From NCBI GenBank assembly GCA_015060735.1, contig SUXX01000009.1:1-48464 (forward strand): a stretch of 48,464 nucleotides of DNA, given 5' to 3'. Numbering within the stretch: the first letter of the stretch is position 1; every line of letters starts with the position of its first letter. Positions 17,717 through 27,051 of the stretch are shown one piece after another. A model generated the notes under the pieces. It was not told the origin of the DNA. It did not search any database and saw nothing but the letters and a program-made list of their open reading frames with translations. This DNA is from Bacteroides sp. GTDB lineage: Bacteria; Bacteroidota; Bacteroidia; Bacteroidales; Bacteroidaceae. The translations under genes were made by a program, and so were the position numbers.

Positions 17717-20419
17717 ATGAAAAACAGACATTATCTTCTTATCCTCATCGGATTGCTTTGGCTCCCGGCACTCAGTATGGCGAAAATCCGAATCACCGAC
17801 ATGCGTGTCAATGGTCTTGACTGTCCGTTAGGAACAGACCCCGATGGTAAGACCGTATTCAGTTGGATTCTTACTTCCGACAAGAACGAGACCTTTCAGG
17901 AGGCTTATCAAGTGGTGGTAAGCTCGCAAGGCAAGAAGCTTTGGGATTCGGGCAAGGTGAAGTCAGACAATTCCATTGCCGTGGCCTACGAAGGCACACT
18001 CACTCCTGATACGGAATACACTTGGACCGTGCAGGTATGGGATAACCATGGAAGCACTTCGAAGAAAGTCACTTCGAAATGGCAGACGGGCATCCGTACC
18101 GGCGATTGGAAAGCTCAATGGATAACAGCCTCAGGAACTCCGGTTCCAACTTATTTCCGTAAGACTGAAAACCTTTCGGGAAACATCCGGAAAGCAACGG
18201 CATACATCACTTCGCACGGCATTTATGAAGCGTTCATCAATGGCAAGCGGGTAGGGGATTACGAACTCACTCCGGGATGGACAACCTACCTTAAACGTCT
18301 TCAATACCAGGCCTACGATGTGACTTCCTTGCTTCAGAAAGGGAAGAACATGATTGCGGCAACCGTTTCTCCGGGTTGGTATAGTGGTGGCATGAATACG
18401 GGTGACCCGAAGAACAGATACAAGTATGGAAAGGATGTGTCCTTGCTGATGCAAATCAACATTGAATATGCGGACGGCACGAAGGCTTGCATCCTCACGG
18501 ACGGCGAATGGGAATGTTGTGTACCGGCAGAGGAAGAAACCTCCAAGACTGGTGGCATCACTTTTGCCAATATCTATGATGGTGAAACCATTGATGCACG
18601 CCTGATGGATGCGTCTTGGGCAAACATCCAGCCTCAATCGGTATGGAGCCGGAAGGCCAAGGTGATGGATATGCCGAAGAACCACCTAATAGCAACGGTC
18701 AGCGAACCGGTAAAGGCGTATCAGGCGATTCCTGCGAAGGAAATCATCGTTACGCCGAAAGGAGAGAAGGTCATCGACTTCGGACAGAATATCGTAGGAT
18801 GGGAGCGTGTGAAGCTTTCGGGGAAGAAGGGCGACCAAGTACGTATTACCCATGCCGAAGTGTTGGATAAGGACGGTAATTTCTATACCACGAACATGCG
18901 TTCCGCCAAGACTACCAGCTTGTTCATTCTCAACGGAGAAGGAGAGGAGCGTTTCGAGCCTCGCCATACCTTCTATGGCTTCCGATACATCCGTGTGGAA
19001 GGTTTGGAAGGTGACCTCCGTCTGGAGGATTTCGAAGCCGTACCTGTCTGCTCGGGTTTTGATAGAATCGGGGAGTTCAGCTCTTCGAATCCGGTCATCA
19101 ACCAGCTTCAGCACAACATCGAATGGGGATTTTGGGACAACTTCGTAGATGTGCCGACAGATTGCCCGCAACGTGACGAGCGTTTGGGATGGACGGGCGA
19201 TGCACAAGTATTCTTCCGCACGGCTTCGTTCTTGGGCAGGGTAGACAATTTCTTCAATAAATGGTTGGCAGACTTGAGAGCTGACCAGCGAACTGATGGT
19301 AGAGTGCCGAGAGTCATTCCCGACTCCTATCATGGCGATTATCGTACGGCAGCTACCGGTTGGGCAGATGCGGCCACCATCGTTCCTTGGAATCATTACA
19401 TGGCTTTCGGAAACATCAGCGTGCTTGAACAACAATACGACAGCATGAAAGGTTGGGTGGACTACATGGTGAGCCGAAGCAAGGACAGAGGCTATTTGTG
19501 GAACAACGGCGACCACTACGGCGACTGGCTTTTCTATTCGTTGAGCAACGACCCGGGAGGACGCTCCGCGGTGACAAGCAGCCATTTGGTGGCCCAATGC
19601 TTCTTTGCCCATTCGACGGACATCGTAAGCCGTACGGCCAAGCTCTTGGGCAAGCAAGACGAAGCGGATTATTATACGGAAGTGGCTTCTAAAGTAAGAA
19701 AAGCTTATATGGATGAATATGTCACTCCGAATGGTTTGATTAGTTCGGATACCCAGACGGCATACGTCCTGGCCTTGCATTTTGACATGCTTCCTGAGCA
19801 TCTGAGAGAGCAAGCCGTAGAGCGATTGGTGAGAAACATCGAGCGTTATGACAATCACATCACCACGGGCTTCTTGGGTACTTCTTACATCTGTCATGTC
19901 TTGACGAAGTATGGCAAAAGCGATGTGGCTTACAAGCTCTTGTTGCAAGAAACCTGTCCAAGCTGGATTTACTCCGTAAGAAAGGGTGCAACCACCATTT
20001 GGGAGCGTTGGAACAGCATTCAGCCGGATGGCTTAATTCTGGAAGGCATGAACTCTTTCAACCACTACTCGTATGGAGCTATCGGCGATTGGTTGTATCG
20101 AAGTGCCGTAGGTATCAAGGAGGCCGCTCCCGGTTATAAGAAGATTGTTGTTCAGCCGCATACAGGGGGTGGCTTTAACCACATGAACGCCTCTACAATG
20201 ACTCCTTACGGGAAAGTAGCTGCCGGTTGGACAGCCGAAGAAGACGTCCTGAAGACACTCGAAGTGGAAATTCCGGTGAATACAAGTGCTGAGATACTTG
20301 TGCCGGCATCGGGTATGGATAACGTGAAAAATGAAAATAACCTGACCCCAAGTGGTTATGAAAATGGCTATGCCAAGTTTACCGTAGGGTCAGGTAAGTA
20401 TAAGTTTATGGTGAAATAA
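17717..20419 (+). CDS. Secreted alpha-L-rhamnosidase, GH78
   Basis: This 900-residue protein has a signal peptide (KNRHYLLILIGLLWLPALSMA). The architecture fits GH78: an N-terminal beta domain (VNGLDCPLGTD...FSWIL), a carbohydrate-binding jelly-roll (ATAYITSHGIYEAFINGKRVGD), then the alpha/alpha barrel with the active-site signature DVPTDCPQRDERLGWTGDAQ, and a C-terminal beta domain. It removes terminal rhamnose from plant or microbial glycans, probably in the periplasm. No susC/susD pair lies nearby, so it is an orphan enzyme. Its stop abuts the convergent FKBP gene with no space, and no terminator lies between them. Confidence 0.93.
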   Translation: MKNRHYLLILIGLLWLPALSMAKIRITDMRVNGLDCPLGTDPDGKTVFSWILTSDKNETFQEAYQVVVSSQGKKLWDSGKVKSDNSIAVAYEGTLTPDTEYTWTVQVWDNHGSTSKKVTSKWQTGIRTGDWKAQWITASGTPVPTYFRKTENLSGNIRKATAYITSHGIYEAFINGKRVGDYELTPGWTTYLKRLQYQAYDVTSLLQKGKNMIAATVSPGWYSGGMNTGDPKNRYKYGKDVSLLMQINIEYADGTKACILTDGEWECCVPAEEETSKTGGITFANIYDGETIDARLMDASWANIQPQSVWSRKAKVMDMPKNHLIATVSEPVKAYQAIPAKEIIVTPKGEKVIDFGQNIVGWERVKLSGKKGDQVRITHAEVLDKDGNFYTTNMRSAKTTSLFILNGEGEERFEPRHTFYGFRYIRVEGLEGDLRLEDFEAVPVCSGFDRIGEFSSSNPVINQLQHNIEWGFWDNFVDVPTDCPQRDERLGWTGDAQVFFRTASFLGRVDNFFNKWLADLRADQRTDGRVPRVIPDSYHGDYRTAATGWADAATIVPWNHYMAFGNISVLEQQYDSMKGWVDYMVSRSKDRGYLWNNGDHYGDWLFYSLSNDPGGRSAVTSSHLVAQCFFAHSTDIVSRTAKLLGKQDEADYYTEVASKVRKAYMDEYVTPNGLISSDTQTAYVLALHFDMLPEHLREQAVERLVRNIERYDNHITTGFLGTSYICHVLTKYGKSDVAYKLLLQETCPSWIYSVRKGATTIWERWNSIQPDGLILEGMNSFNHYSYGAIGDWLYRSAVGIKEAAPGYKKIVVQPHTGGGFNHMNASTMTPYGKVAAGWTAEEDVLKTLEVEIPVNTSAEILVPASGMDNVKNENNLTPSGYENGYAKFTVGSGKYKFMVK

Positions 20420-20821
20420 TCAGCCGATTCCCAATAACTCCACCTCGAAAATAAGGGTGGAGTAGGCGGGGATTGGGCCGTTCGCTTTCGAGCCATAACC
20501 CATTTCAAACGGAATATAAATCACCCATTTGTCGCCCACATGCATCTGTTGGAGAGCGATTTGCCAACCATCGATGACATCGCAAAGGCGGAAAGCTTCG
20601 GGACAATTACGCTTGTAGGAATTGTCAAATTCCTTGCCGTCTATCAAGGTGCCGCGATAGTGGACACTCACGATGCTTCTTGGAGTAGGAGAGGACTTGC
20701 CTTCTCCTGTCTGCAATACCTTATAATAAATGCCGCAAGGAAGAGAATTTATTCCCTCTTGGATAGAAAGCTCCTTTAAAAACTCAATGTTTTTATTTTT
20801 GTAGATTTCCTTTTTACTCAT
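20420..20821 (-). CDS. FKBP-type peptidyl-prolyl cis-trans isomerase
   Basis: The 133-residue protein has one FKBP domain: IVSVHYRGTLIDGKEFDNSY, then VIDGWQIALQQMHVGDKWVIYIPFEMGYG and the closing PAYSTLIFEVELLGI. No signal peptide is seen, so it is cytoplasmic, or the N-terminal 25 residues are a short charged extension. It catalyses prolyl isomerisation in protein folding. Repeat copy C lies just upstream, separating it from miaB on the same strand. Confidence 0.93.
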   Translation of the reverse strand: MSKKEIYKNKNIEFLKELSIQEGINSLPCGIYYKVLQTGEGKSSPTPRSIVSVHYRGTLIDGKEFDNSYKRNCPEAFRLCDVIDGWQIALQQMHVGDKWVIYIPFEMGYGSKANGPIPAYSTLIFEVELLGIG

Positions 20822-20834
20822 AAATATAGGGAAT

Positions 20835-20913
20835 GTGTCATTCTGAACGAAGTGAAGAATCTGAAAGCCGTTAGTTTATGTATTCAGATTCTTCGCGTTG
20901 CTCAGAATGACAC
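20835..20913 (+). repeat. 79-bp palindromic intergenic repeat, copy C
   Basis: The arms GTGTCATTCTGAACGAAGTG... and ...GCTCAGAATGACAC are separated by a short loop containing TTAGTTTATGTA. The arms are about 31 bp with a few mismatches. It fills the gap between miaB (stop at 20923) and the FKBP gene (start at 20821), both minus strand, so any common transcript would carry a strong hairpin here. Confidence 0.9.
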
Positions 20914-20922
20914 GACGAGATA

Positions 20923-22311
20923 TTATTCAAAAACTTCTTCACCAATCAAAGTAGCTGAACTGGAAGCGGTTACACGGACATTCACGAAATCGCCGATGCG
21001 GTGGGTGCCTCGGTTGAATACCACGACCTTGTTCTGTTGAGTACGACCGAAGAGCTGCTCTTTCGAACGCTTCGATACACCTTCCACCAATACTTCGAAT
21101 ACCTTGCCCACGTCCTTGGCATTGCTTTCGGCCGAGAGTTGGTTTTGAAGTTCAATGATTTCGTTCAATCGACGAATCTTGATTTCTTCCGAAATGTCAT
21201 CCGGCAAATGCTTCGATGCGTAAGTGCCCGGGCGTTCAGAATACTTGAACATGAAGGCTGAATCGTAGCCACATTCACGCATCAACGAAAGGGATTCCTG
21301 ATGGTCTTCTTCCGTTTCAGAGTGATAACCGGAGAAGATGTCGGTGCTCAATCCGCAATCGGGGATGATGCGACGGATAGCTGCTACACGTTCCAGATAC
21401 CATTCGCGGGTATATTTACGATTCATCAGCTTCAAGATGCGGGAGCTACCGCTCTGTACCGGCAAGTGGATATGTTTGCACACGTTCGGCACATCGGCAA
21501 TTACTTGAAGCGTTTCATCGCTCATATCCTTCGGATGCGAAGTGGTGAAGCGGACACGCATGTGAGGAACGGCTTCGGCCACGAGGCGGAGGAGGGTAGG
21601 GAAGTTGATGGTTTCACCATCTTTCTCGAAGCGATAGGAGTTCACATTTTGACCAAGCAATGTCACTTCCTTGTAACCCTTGGCAGAAAGATCGAGCACT
21701 TCGTTGAGGATGCTTTCCACATCACGGCTTCGCTCACGTCCACGGGTATAAGGAACGATGCAATAATGGCAGAAATTGTTACAACCACGCATGATGCTCA
21801 CAAAGCCCGAAATGTGATTGCCACAAATGCGGGAAGGAATCACATCGCGATAAGTCTCTGTGGTAGAAAGCTCTACATTGATGGCTTTTTCGCCGGCTTC
21901 TACCGATGCAATCAGCTCAGGAAGAGAAAGATAAGCATCCGGTCCTACCACGAGGTCCACGTGATGATTGTCAATCAAGTCCTGCTTGGCACGTTCGGCC
22001 ATACAACCGAGAACGCCCACGATGAGCTGGTTCTTCTTGCACCGCTTGCTATTCATCGCATGGAAGAACTCCAGGCGATTGAGGATTTTCTGTTCAGCAT
22101 TGTCGCGAATGGAGCAAGTGTTCATGAACACCGCATCGGCCTCGTCGAGCGAATCGCACACACTATAGCCCGCCATCTGCATGATGGAAGCCACTACTTC
22201 ACTATCGGCCACATTCATTTGGCAACCGTACGTCTCGATAAAGAGTTTCTTTTGGTCGGTTGCTGATTTAAAGTCAGCTCCCTTTGTTTCTTTTGTCATA
22301 GGTTCATTCAT
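20923..22311 (-). CDS. miaB: tRNA-2-methylthio-N6-dimethylallyladenosine synthase
   Basis: The 462-residue radical-SAM methylthiotransferase modifies A37 of tRNAs reading UNN codons. The N-terminal UPF0004 domain contains ETYGCQMN and the second-cluster cysteines (FMNTCSIRDNAE, GCMAER). The radical-SAM triad reads CNNFCHYCIVPYTRG, and a TRAM domain closes the protein. The open frame extends to 22365, but the -7 box at 22323-22330 puts the transcript start near 22317. The start is therefore 22311 (MNEPMTKE) or 22299 (MTKETKG). It uses SAM and two Fe-S clusters. Confidence 0.96.
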   Translation of the reverse strand: MNEPMTKETKGADFKSATDQKKLFIETYGCQMNVADSEVVASIMQMAGYSVCDSLDEADAVFMNTCSIRDNAEQKILNRLEFFHAMNSKRCKKNQLIVGVLGCMAERAKQDLIDNHHVDLVVGPDAYLSLPELIASVEAGEKAINVELSTTETYRDVIPSRICGNHISGFVSIMRGCNNFCHYCIVPYTRGRERSRDVESILNEVLDLSAKGYKEVTLLGQNVNSYRFEKDGETINFPTLLRLVAEAVPHMRVRFTTSHPKDMSDETLQVIADVPNVCKHIHLPVQSGSSRILKLMNRKYTREWYLERVAAIRRIIPDCGLSTDIFSGYHSETEEDHQESLSLMRECGYDSAFMFKYSERPGTYASKHLPDDISEEIKIRRLNEIIELQNQLSAESNAKDVGKVFEVLVEGVSKRSKEQLFGRTQQNKVVVFNRGTHRIGDFVNVRVTASSSATLIGEEVFE

Positions 22312-22322
22312 TAATACGGGTG

Positions 22323-22330
22323 CAAAAATA
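22323..22330 (-). promoter_or_regulatory. miaB promoter -7 box
   Basis: TATTTTTG on the minus strand (22330 to 22323) is a perfect TAnnTTTG and rules out the longer miaB frame starting at 22365. Confidence 0.65.
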
Positions 22331-22447
22331 ATAATTCCCGTCCTTTTTCTGAAACGTGAAGACATTTTTTAAATTCGTGAAGGCGTTTTGATGAAGATAC
22401 GAAGATGTTTTTGCATGATTTAATGAAGGATTTAAAAAATAAATTTA

Positions 22448-22455
22448 TAACTTTG
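22448..22455 (+). promoter_or_regulatory. Promoter -7 box of the CoA-transferase operon
   Basis: TAACTTTG matches TAnnTTTG exactly. The start near 22461 precedes the ATG at 22483 by about 22 nt and excludes the longer frame from 22405. Confidence 0.6.
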
Positions 22456-22482
22456 ACCGTTCTTACCTTAATAAAAGAAGAA

Positions 22483-22818
22483 ATGGAAGAATACATTCAA
22501 ATATTAATCTTTGTGGGAGCTATGGTAATCATGGTTGTCCAACAAAATATAAAGGCCAAGAAGAAACCGAAAACATCTCCTTTTCCTACGGGAGAAATAC
22601 TGGAAGAAGTCTTCCCCGAACTGGCTGAGGCAGAGCCTGTCGCCAAGCCTATGAAGAAAGCGGCTTACAGAAAGAAGAATCCTTCTCCGGCCACTTCTTC
22701 CCGTCCTGCTCCCATGGCCTCTCCACCCCCTCCAAAGAAAGAGAAAATACGCTTAAGTAATCGTGAAGAAGCCCGACGGGCATTTATCTATTCAGAAATA
22801 TTTAACCGAAAATATTAA
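22483..22818 (+). CDS. Small membrane-anchored hypothetical protein, 111 aa
   Basis: The protein begins MEEYIQILIFVGAMVIMVVQQ, one N-terminal membrane helix. A Lys/Pro/Ala-rich linker follows (KKKPKTSPFPTGE, KKNPSPATSSRPAPMASPPPP). It ends in a conserved-looking charged segment (IRLSNREEARRAFIYSEIFNRKY). It is not recognised as a named family. The arrangement of anchor, disordered tether and short helical tail suggests a scaffold or partner-binding role. It lies 22 bp upstream of the CoA-transferase and shares its promoter. Confidence 0.75.
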   Translation: MEEYIQILIFVGAMVIMVVQQNIKAKKKPKTSPFPTGEILEEVFPELAEAEPVAKPMKKAAYRKKNPSPATSSRPAPMASPPPPKKEKIRLSNREEARRAFIYSEIFNRKY

Positions 22819-22840
22819 CAACAAGAAAAACATACACATC

Positions 22841-24340
22841 ATGGGATTTAACATTATTTCGGCAGCCGAAGCTGCCAGCTATATCAAGCATGGATATAAC
22901 ATTGGATTGAGTGGTTTTACACCGGCAGGTTCACCCAAGGCGGTGACTCCTGAAATTGCGAAAATAGCCGAAGCCGAACATGCGGCAGGTCGTCCTTTCC
23001 AAATCGGTATCTTCACCGGTGCCTCTACCGGCGATGCCACCGACGGTGCCTTGACACGAGCAAAGGCCATCCGTTATCGTGCCCCTTATACCACCAACGG
23101 TGATTTCCGCAAGTCTGTAAACAACGGTGAAATAGCCTACAACGACATCCACCTCTCGCAAATGGCACAAGAAGTGCGTTACGGATTCATGGGGAAAGTA
23201 GATGTAGCCATCATCGAAGCTTGCGATGTAACTCCGGATGGTAAGATTTATCTGACCGCCGGTGCAGGTATCTCGCCAACCATCGCTCGTTTGGCCGACA
23301 AGATTATCATCGAACTCAATGCCGCCCACCGTGGCAACCAATGCATTGGTTTACACGACGTGTACGAACCATTAGACCCTCCTTACCGTCGTGAAATTCC
23401 TATTTACAAGCCTAGCGACCGCATCGGTACACCTTATTTGCAAGTGGACCCCAACAAGATTATCGGCGTCGTAGAAGTCAACTTGGTTGACGAAGCACGC
23501 GGTTTCACCGCCCCCGACCCCATCACCGACAAGATTGGCCAAAACGTAGCCGACTTCCTCTTGGCAGACATGAAGCGAGGCATCATCCCGTCTACTTTCT
23601 TGCCCTTGCAAAGCGGTGTAGGAAACATTGCCAATGCCGTACTCGGAGCCTTAGGACGCGACAAGAATGTACCGGCATTCGAAATGTATACCGAAGTATT
23701 GCAAGAAGCCGTAGTAGACCTTATCCGTGCCGGACGTGTGAAGTTCGGTAGTACCTGCTCATTGAGCGTTACCAACGATTGTCTGCAAGGCATCTACGAT
23801 GACTTCGAATTCTTCAAGGACAAGTTAGTGCTCCGTCCGTCAGAAATCTCCAACAATCCGGAAATTGTCCGCCGATTGGGCGTCATCTCCATGAATACCG
23901 CCATCGAAGCAGATATTTATGGTAATGTAAACTCCACCCACATTACCGGCACCAAGATGATGAACGGTATCGGTGGTTCGGGCGACTTTACACGCAATGC
24001 CTACATCTCCATCTTCTCATGCCCATCAGTGGCCAAGGAAGGCAAGATTAGTGCCATCGTACCGATGGTTTCGCACCACGACCATACCGAACACGATGTG
24101 AACGTCATCATCACCGAACAAGGTATTGCCGATCTCCGCGGAAAGAGTCCGGCCGAACGTGCACAAACCATCATCGAAAACTGTGCTCATCCTGATTACA
24201 AGAACCTTCTTTGGGATTATGTGAAGATGTCGGCCAAGGGACAAACCTCACATTGCGTAGCAGCTGCACTCGGTATGCATGATACCTTATTAAAGAAAGG
24301 TGACATGCGTCTGACTGATTGGGCAGATTACAACAAATAA
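22841..24340 (+). CDS. Acetyl-CoA hydrolase/transferase family (succinyl-CoA:acetate or propionate CoA-transferase)
   Basis: The 499-residue class I CoA-transferase starts at MGFNIISAAEAASYIKHG. Seen are GLSGFTPAGSPKAV, the GASTGDATDGAL and RAPYTTNGDFRK segments, the catalytic glutamate E285 in EMYTEVLQEAVVDLI, and the TEQGIADLRGKSPAERA signature near the C-terminus. In fermenting Bacteroidales this enzyme moves CoA between succinyl-CoA and acetate or propionate, linking succinate/propionate fermentation to energy recovery. A terminator follows. Confidence 0.92.
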   Translation: MGFNIISAAEAASYIKHGYNIGLSGFTPAGSPKAVTPEIAKIAEAEHAAGRPFQIGIFTGASTGDATDGALTRAKAIRYRAPYTTNGDFRKSVNNGEIAYNDIHLSQMAQEVRYGFMGKVDVAIIEACDVTPDGKIYLTAGAGISPTIARLADKIIIELNAAHRGNQCIGLHDVYEPLDPPYRREIPIYKPSDRIGTPYLQVDPNKIIGVVEVNLVDEARGFTAPDPITDKIGQNVADFLLADMKRGIIPSTFLPLQSGVGNIANAVLGALGRDKNVPAFEMYTEVLQEAVVDLIRAGRVKFGSTCSLSVTNDCLQGIYDDFEFFKDKLVLRPSEISNNPEIVRRLGVISMNTAIEADIYGNVNSTHITGTKMMNGIGGSGDFTRNAYISIFSCPSVAKEGKISAIVPMVSHHDHTEHDVNVIITEQGIADLRGKSPAERAQTIIENCAHPDYKNLLWDYVKMSAKGQTSHCVAAALGMHDTLLKKGDMRLTDWADYNK

Positions 24341-24355
24341 ATCTTAACTTCATAC

Positions 24356-24400
24356 AACTAGGCTACTAATTCTTGAAAAAGAACTGGCAGCCTAGTTTTT
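24356..24400 (+). terminator. Terminator after the CoA-transferase gene
   Basis: The arms AACTAGGCT (24356-24364) and AGCCTAGTT (24389-24397) are followed by TTTTT. A second inner pairing (TTCTT/AAGAA) lies in the loop. Confidence 0.8.
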
Positions 24401-24420
24401 ATTTAAACCCACCTAAATTT

Positions 24421-27012
24421 ATGAAGAAACATTTCCATATTTTATTATTCACGGCTATAGCAGCCCTAACCTCCTGTAGCAACCAGCCGGCTTATAAAAA
24501 CACAGGGCTATCTCCCGAAGAACGAGCCGAAGCATTACTCAAAGAACTAACCCTCGAAGAAAAAGTATCCTTGATGATGGATGCCTCAACTCCAATTGAA
24601 AGACTAGGCATCAAAGAATACAATTGGTGGAACGAAGCCCTGCACGGAATTGCCCGTAGCGGATTAGGCACAGTGTTCCCTATGCCTATTGGTATGGCTG
24701 CATCATTCGACCCGGAAGCCCTACACGAAGTATTCGTAGCCGTATCGGATGAAGCTCGTGCCAAAAACACCAAAGCCGTTCAAGAAGGAAGTTACAAACG
24801 CTATCAAGGCTTAACCGTATGGACACCCAATATCAACATCTTCCGTGACCCACGATGGGGGAGAGGTATCGAAACCTACGGTGAAGACCCTTATCTGACT
24901 GCTGTATTAGGTGTAGAAGTAGTAAAAGGTTTACAATGCCTGGACGAAAACGAAAAATACGACAAAATGCACGCTTGTGCCAAGCACTTTGCCGTACACT
25001 CCGGCCCGGAAGGAAACCGACACAGTTTCAATGCCGAAAATATCAAGCCACGCGACCTTTATGAAACTTATTTGCCCGCTTTCGAAGCCTTGGTGAAAGA
25101 AGCTAAAGTAAAAGAGGTAATGTGTGCATACAACCGCTTTGAAGGAGACCCCTGTTGCGGAAGTGACCAATTACTGATTAACATCCTTCGCAACGAATGG
25201 GGATATGACGGAATCGTTGTATCCGACTGTGGAGCCATCGATGACTTCTATCGTAAAAATGCTCATCAAACTCATCCGGATGCAGCCAGTGCATCGGCCA
25301 AGGCCGTATTGAGCGGTACAGACTTGGAATGTGGAGGAAGCTACAAAGGCTTGATTGAAGGTGTAAAACAAGGTCTTATCAAAGAAGAAGACATCAACGT
25401 CTCTATCAAACGCTTGCTGAAAGCACGCTTCGAATTAGGAGAAATGGATGATTTGTCGGAAGTATCCTGGAGTCAAATACCTTACTCTGTAGTAGCCTCC
25501 GCCAAACATGCAGAATTAGCATTGGACATGACTCGTAAAACTATGACCCTCCTGCAGAACAAGAACAATATGCTTCCTTTGGCAAAAAGTGGACAGAAGA
25601 TTGTGGTAATGGGACCTAATGCCAACGACTCTATCATGCAATGGGGTAACTATAACGGAACTCCCGCTAAAACAACGACTATTTTGGAAGGTATCCGCGA
25701 ATATGCCGGGAACAAAAATGAAGTAAGTTATATCCCGGGATGCAGTTGGGTAGAAGAAACTCTAATCCATAGCATTTATAACCAATGCAAGTCCAAAGAC
25801 GGTATCGGCTTCACGGCCCGTTATTGGAACAATAAAGAATGCGAAGGCGAACCCGTAGCCACTGCACATCTAAATGCACCTTTCAGTTTGTGTACTACTG
25901 GTGCTACCGTTTTTGCTCCCGGTGTTAACTTAACAGACTTTTCGGGTACTTATGAAAGTGTATTTACTCCAGCCCAATCGGGAGAAGTTGTTTTCAACCT
26001 TCACGTATCCGGAAAGGCCGAATTATACATAAACAATGAAAGAGTATCACGTATGTATCACACCGAAGGCGGTGCTACCCGTACTTATACCATGCAAGCA
26101 GAGGCCGGAAAATCATACGACATCAAGATTGTTTATAGCTATCTGAACAACTTCGGACAAATTAACTTCGACCTGGGCATCAAGGAAGATATCCATATCG
26201 CCAAGACCGTTGCTCAAGTAAAGGATGCTGATGTAATCATCTTCGTTGGTGGTATCTCACCACGTTTGGAAGGAGAAGAACTAGGCGTTGAAATTCCGGG
26301 ATTCTATAAGGGTGACCGTACCAGTCTTGAACTTCCTGCCGTTCAACGTCAATTGTTAAATGCTCTGAAAGCAGCCGGCAAGAAGATTGTTTACGTAAAC
26401 TGCTCTGGTTCTGCCATTGGACTGGAACCAGAAACCAAATCTTGCGAAGCCATCTTACAAGCTTGGTATCCGGGACAAGCCGGTGGACAGGCAGTAGCCG
26501 AAGTGTTGTTTGGTGATTACAATCCATCTGGTTGCTTGCCTGTAACCTTCTACAAAAACGTAGAACAATTGCCTGATTTTGAAAATTACGATATGACTAA
26601 CCGCACTTACCGATATTTCACCGGAGAACCCTTATTCCCGTTTGGTCATGGATTAAGTTATACCACATTCACTTATGGTGATGTGCAATTACCAGTTTCG
26701 GCCAAAGTGAATGAAACCATCAAAATCAATGTACCTATAACCAATAGCGGAAAAATGGACGGTGATGAGATTGTACAAGTCTACATCAAGAAACAAGGCG
26801 ATGCCGAAGGTCCAATCAAGGCTTTACGTGCATTCAAACGAGTGCATGTTCCTGCCGGTAAGACCATTAACGTAGAATTGGAATTGACTCCTAAACAATT
26901 GGAATGGTGGAATCCTTCAACCAACACCATGTGTACTCAAGAAGGCAATTTCGATATCATGGTAGGTAGTGATTCAGAACAACTACAAACAAAAACCATT
27001 ACCTTGCAATAA
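24421..27012 (+). CDS. GH3 lipoprotein with PA14 insert (beta-xylosidase / beta-glucosidase)
   Basis: The 863-residue protein starts with a lipoprotein signal (KKHFHILLFTAIAALTSC, lipobox LTSC), so it is membrane-anchored outside the cytoplasm. Domain order is a GH3 TIM barrel with KHFAVHSGPEGNRH and nucleophile D269 in VVSDCGAIDD; the GH3 C-domain, split by a PA14 domain (about residues 455-590: GFTARYWNNKECEG ... YINNERV ... YDIKIVYSY); and a C-terminal fibronectin III-like domain (VPITNSGKMDGDEIVQVYI). The NWWNEALHGIARSG motif is typical of xylan 1,4-beta-xylosidases. It hydrolyses beta-linked xylose or glucose from oligosaccharides; the exact sugar is not certain. Confidence 0.92.
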   Translation: MKKHFHILLFTAIAALTSCSNQPAYKNTGLSPEERAEALLKELTLEEKVSLMMDASTPIERLGIKEYNWWNEALHGIARSGLGTVFPMPIGMAASFDPEALHEVFVAVSDEARAKNTKAVQEGSYKRYQGLTVWTPNINIFRDPRWGRGIETYGEDPYLTAVLGVEVVKGLQCLDENEKYDKMHACAKHFAVHSGPEGNRHSFNAENIKPRDLYETYLPAFEALVKEAKVKEVMCAYNRFEGDPCCGSDQLLINILRNEWGYDGIVVSDCGAIDDFYRKNAHQTHPDAASASAKAVLSGTDLECGGSYKGLIEGVKQGLIKEEDINVSIKRLLKARFELGEMDDLSEVSWSQIPYSVVASAKHAELALDMTRKTMTLLQNKNNMLPLAKSGQKIVVMGPNANDSIMQWGNYNGTPAKTTTILEGIREYAGNKNEVSYIPGCSWVEETLIHSIYNQCKSKDGIGFTARYWNNKECEGEPVATAHLNAPFSLCTTGATVFAPGVNLTDFSGTYESVFTPAQSGEVVFNLHVSGKAELYINNERVSRMYHTEGGATRTYTMQAEAGKSYDIKIVYSYLNNFGQINFDLGIKEDIHIAKTVAQVKDADVIIFVGGISPRLEGEELGVEIPGFYKGDRTSLELPAVQRQLLNALKAAGKKIVYVNCSGSAIGLEPETKSCEAILQAWYPGQAGGQAVAEVLFGDYNPSGCLPVTFYKNVEQLPDFENYDMTNRTYRYFTGEPLFPFGHGLSYTTFTYGDVQLPVSAKVNETIKINVPITNSGKMDGDEIVQVYIKKQGDAEGPIKALRAFKRVHVPAGKTINVELELTPKQLEWWNPSTNTMCTQEGNFDIMVGSDSEQLQTKTITLQ

Positions 27013-27015
27013 GAT

Positions 27016-27045
27016 AAAAGGCGGCTCGATTGGGAGCCGCCTTTT
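27016..27045. terminator. Bidirectional terminator between GH3 and TPK genes
   Basis: A 12-bp perfect stem, AAAAGGCGGCTC/GAGCCGCCTTTT, with a 6-nt loop serves the convergent GH3 (plus) and thiamine pyrophosphokinase (minus) genes. Confidence 0.9.
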
Positions 27046-27051
27046 ATTTCC

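Noticed and set aside
18686..19948. 420-codon minus-strand open frame
   Set aside because: It is antisense to the GH78 rhamnosidase, with no recognisable motifs and low-complexity shadow composition.
21301..22266. 321-codon plus-strand open frame
   Set aside because: It is antisense to miaB, whose motifs are complete. No promoter or family features on this strand.
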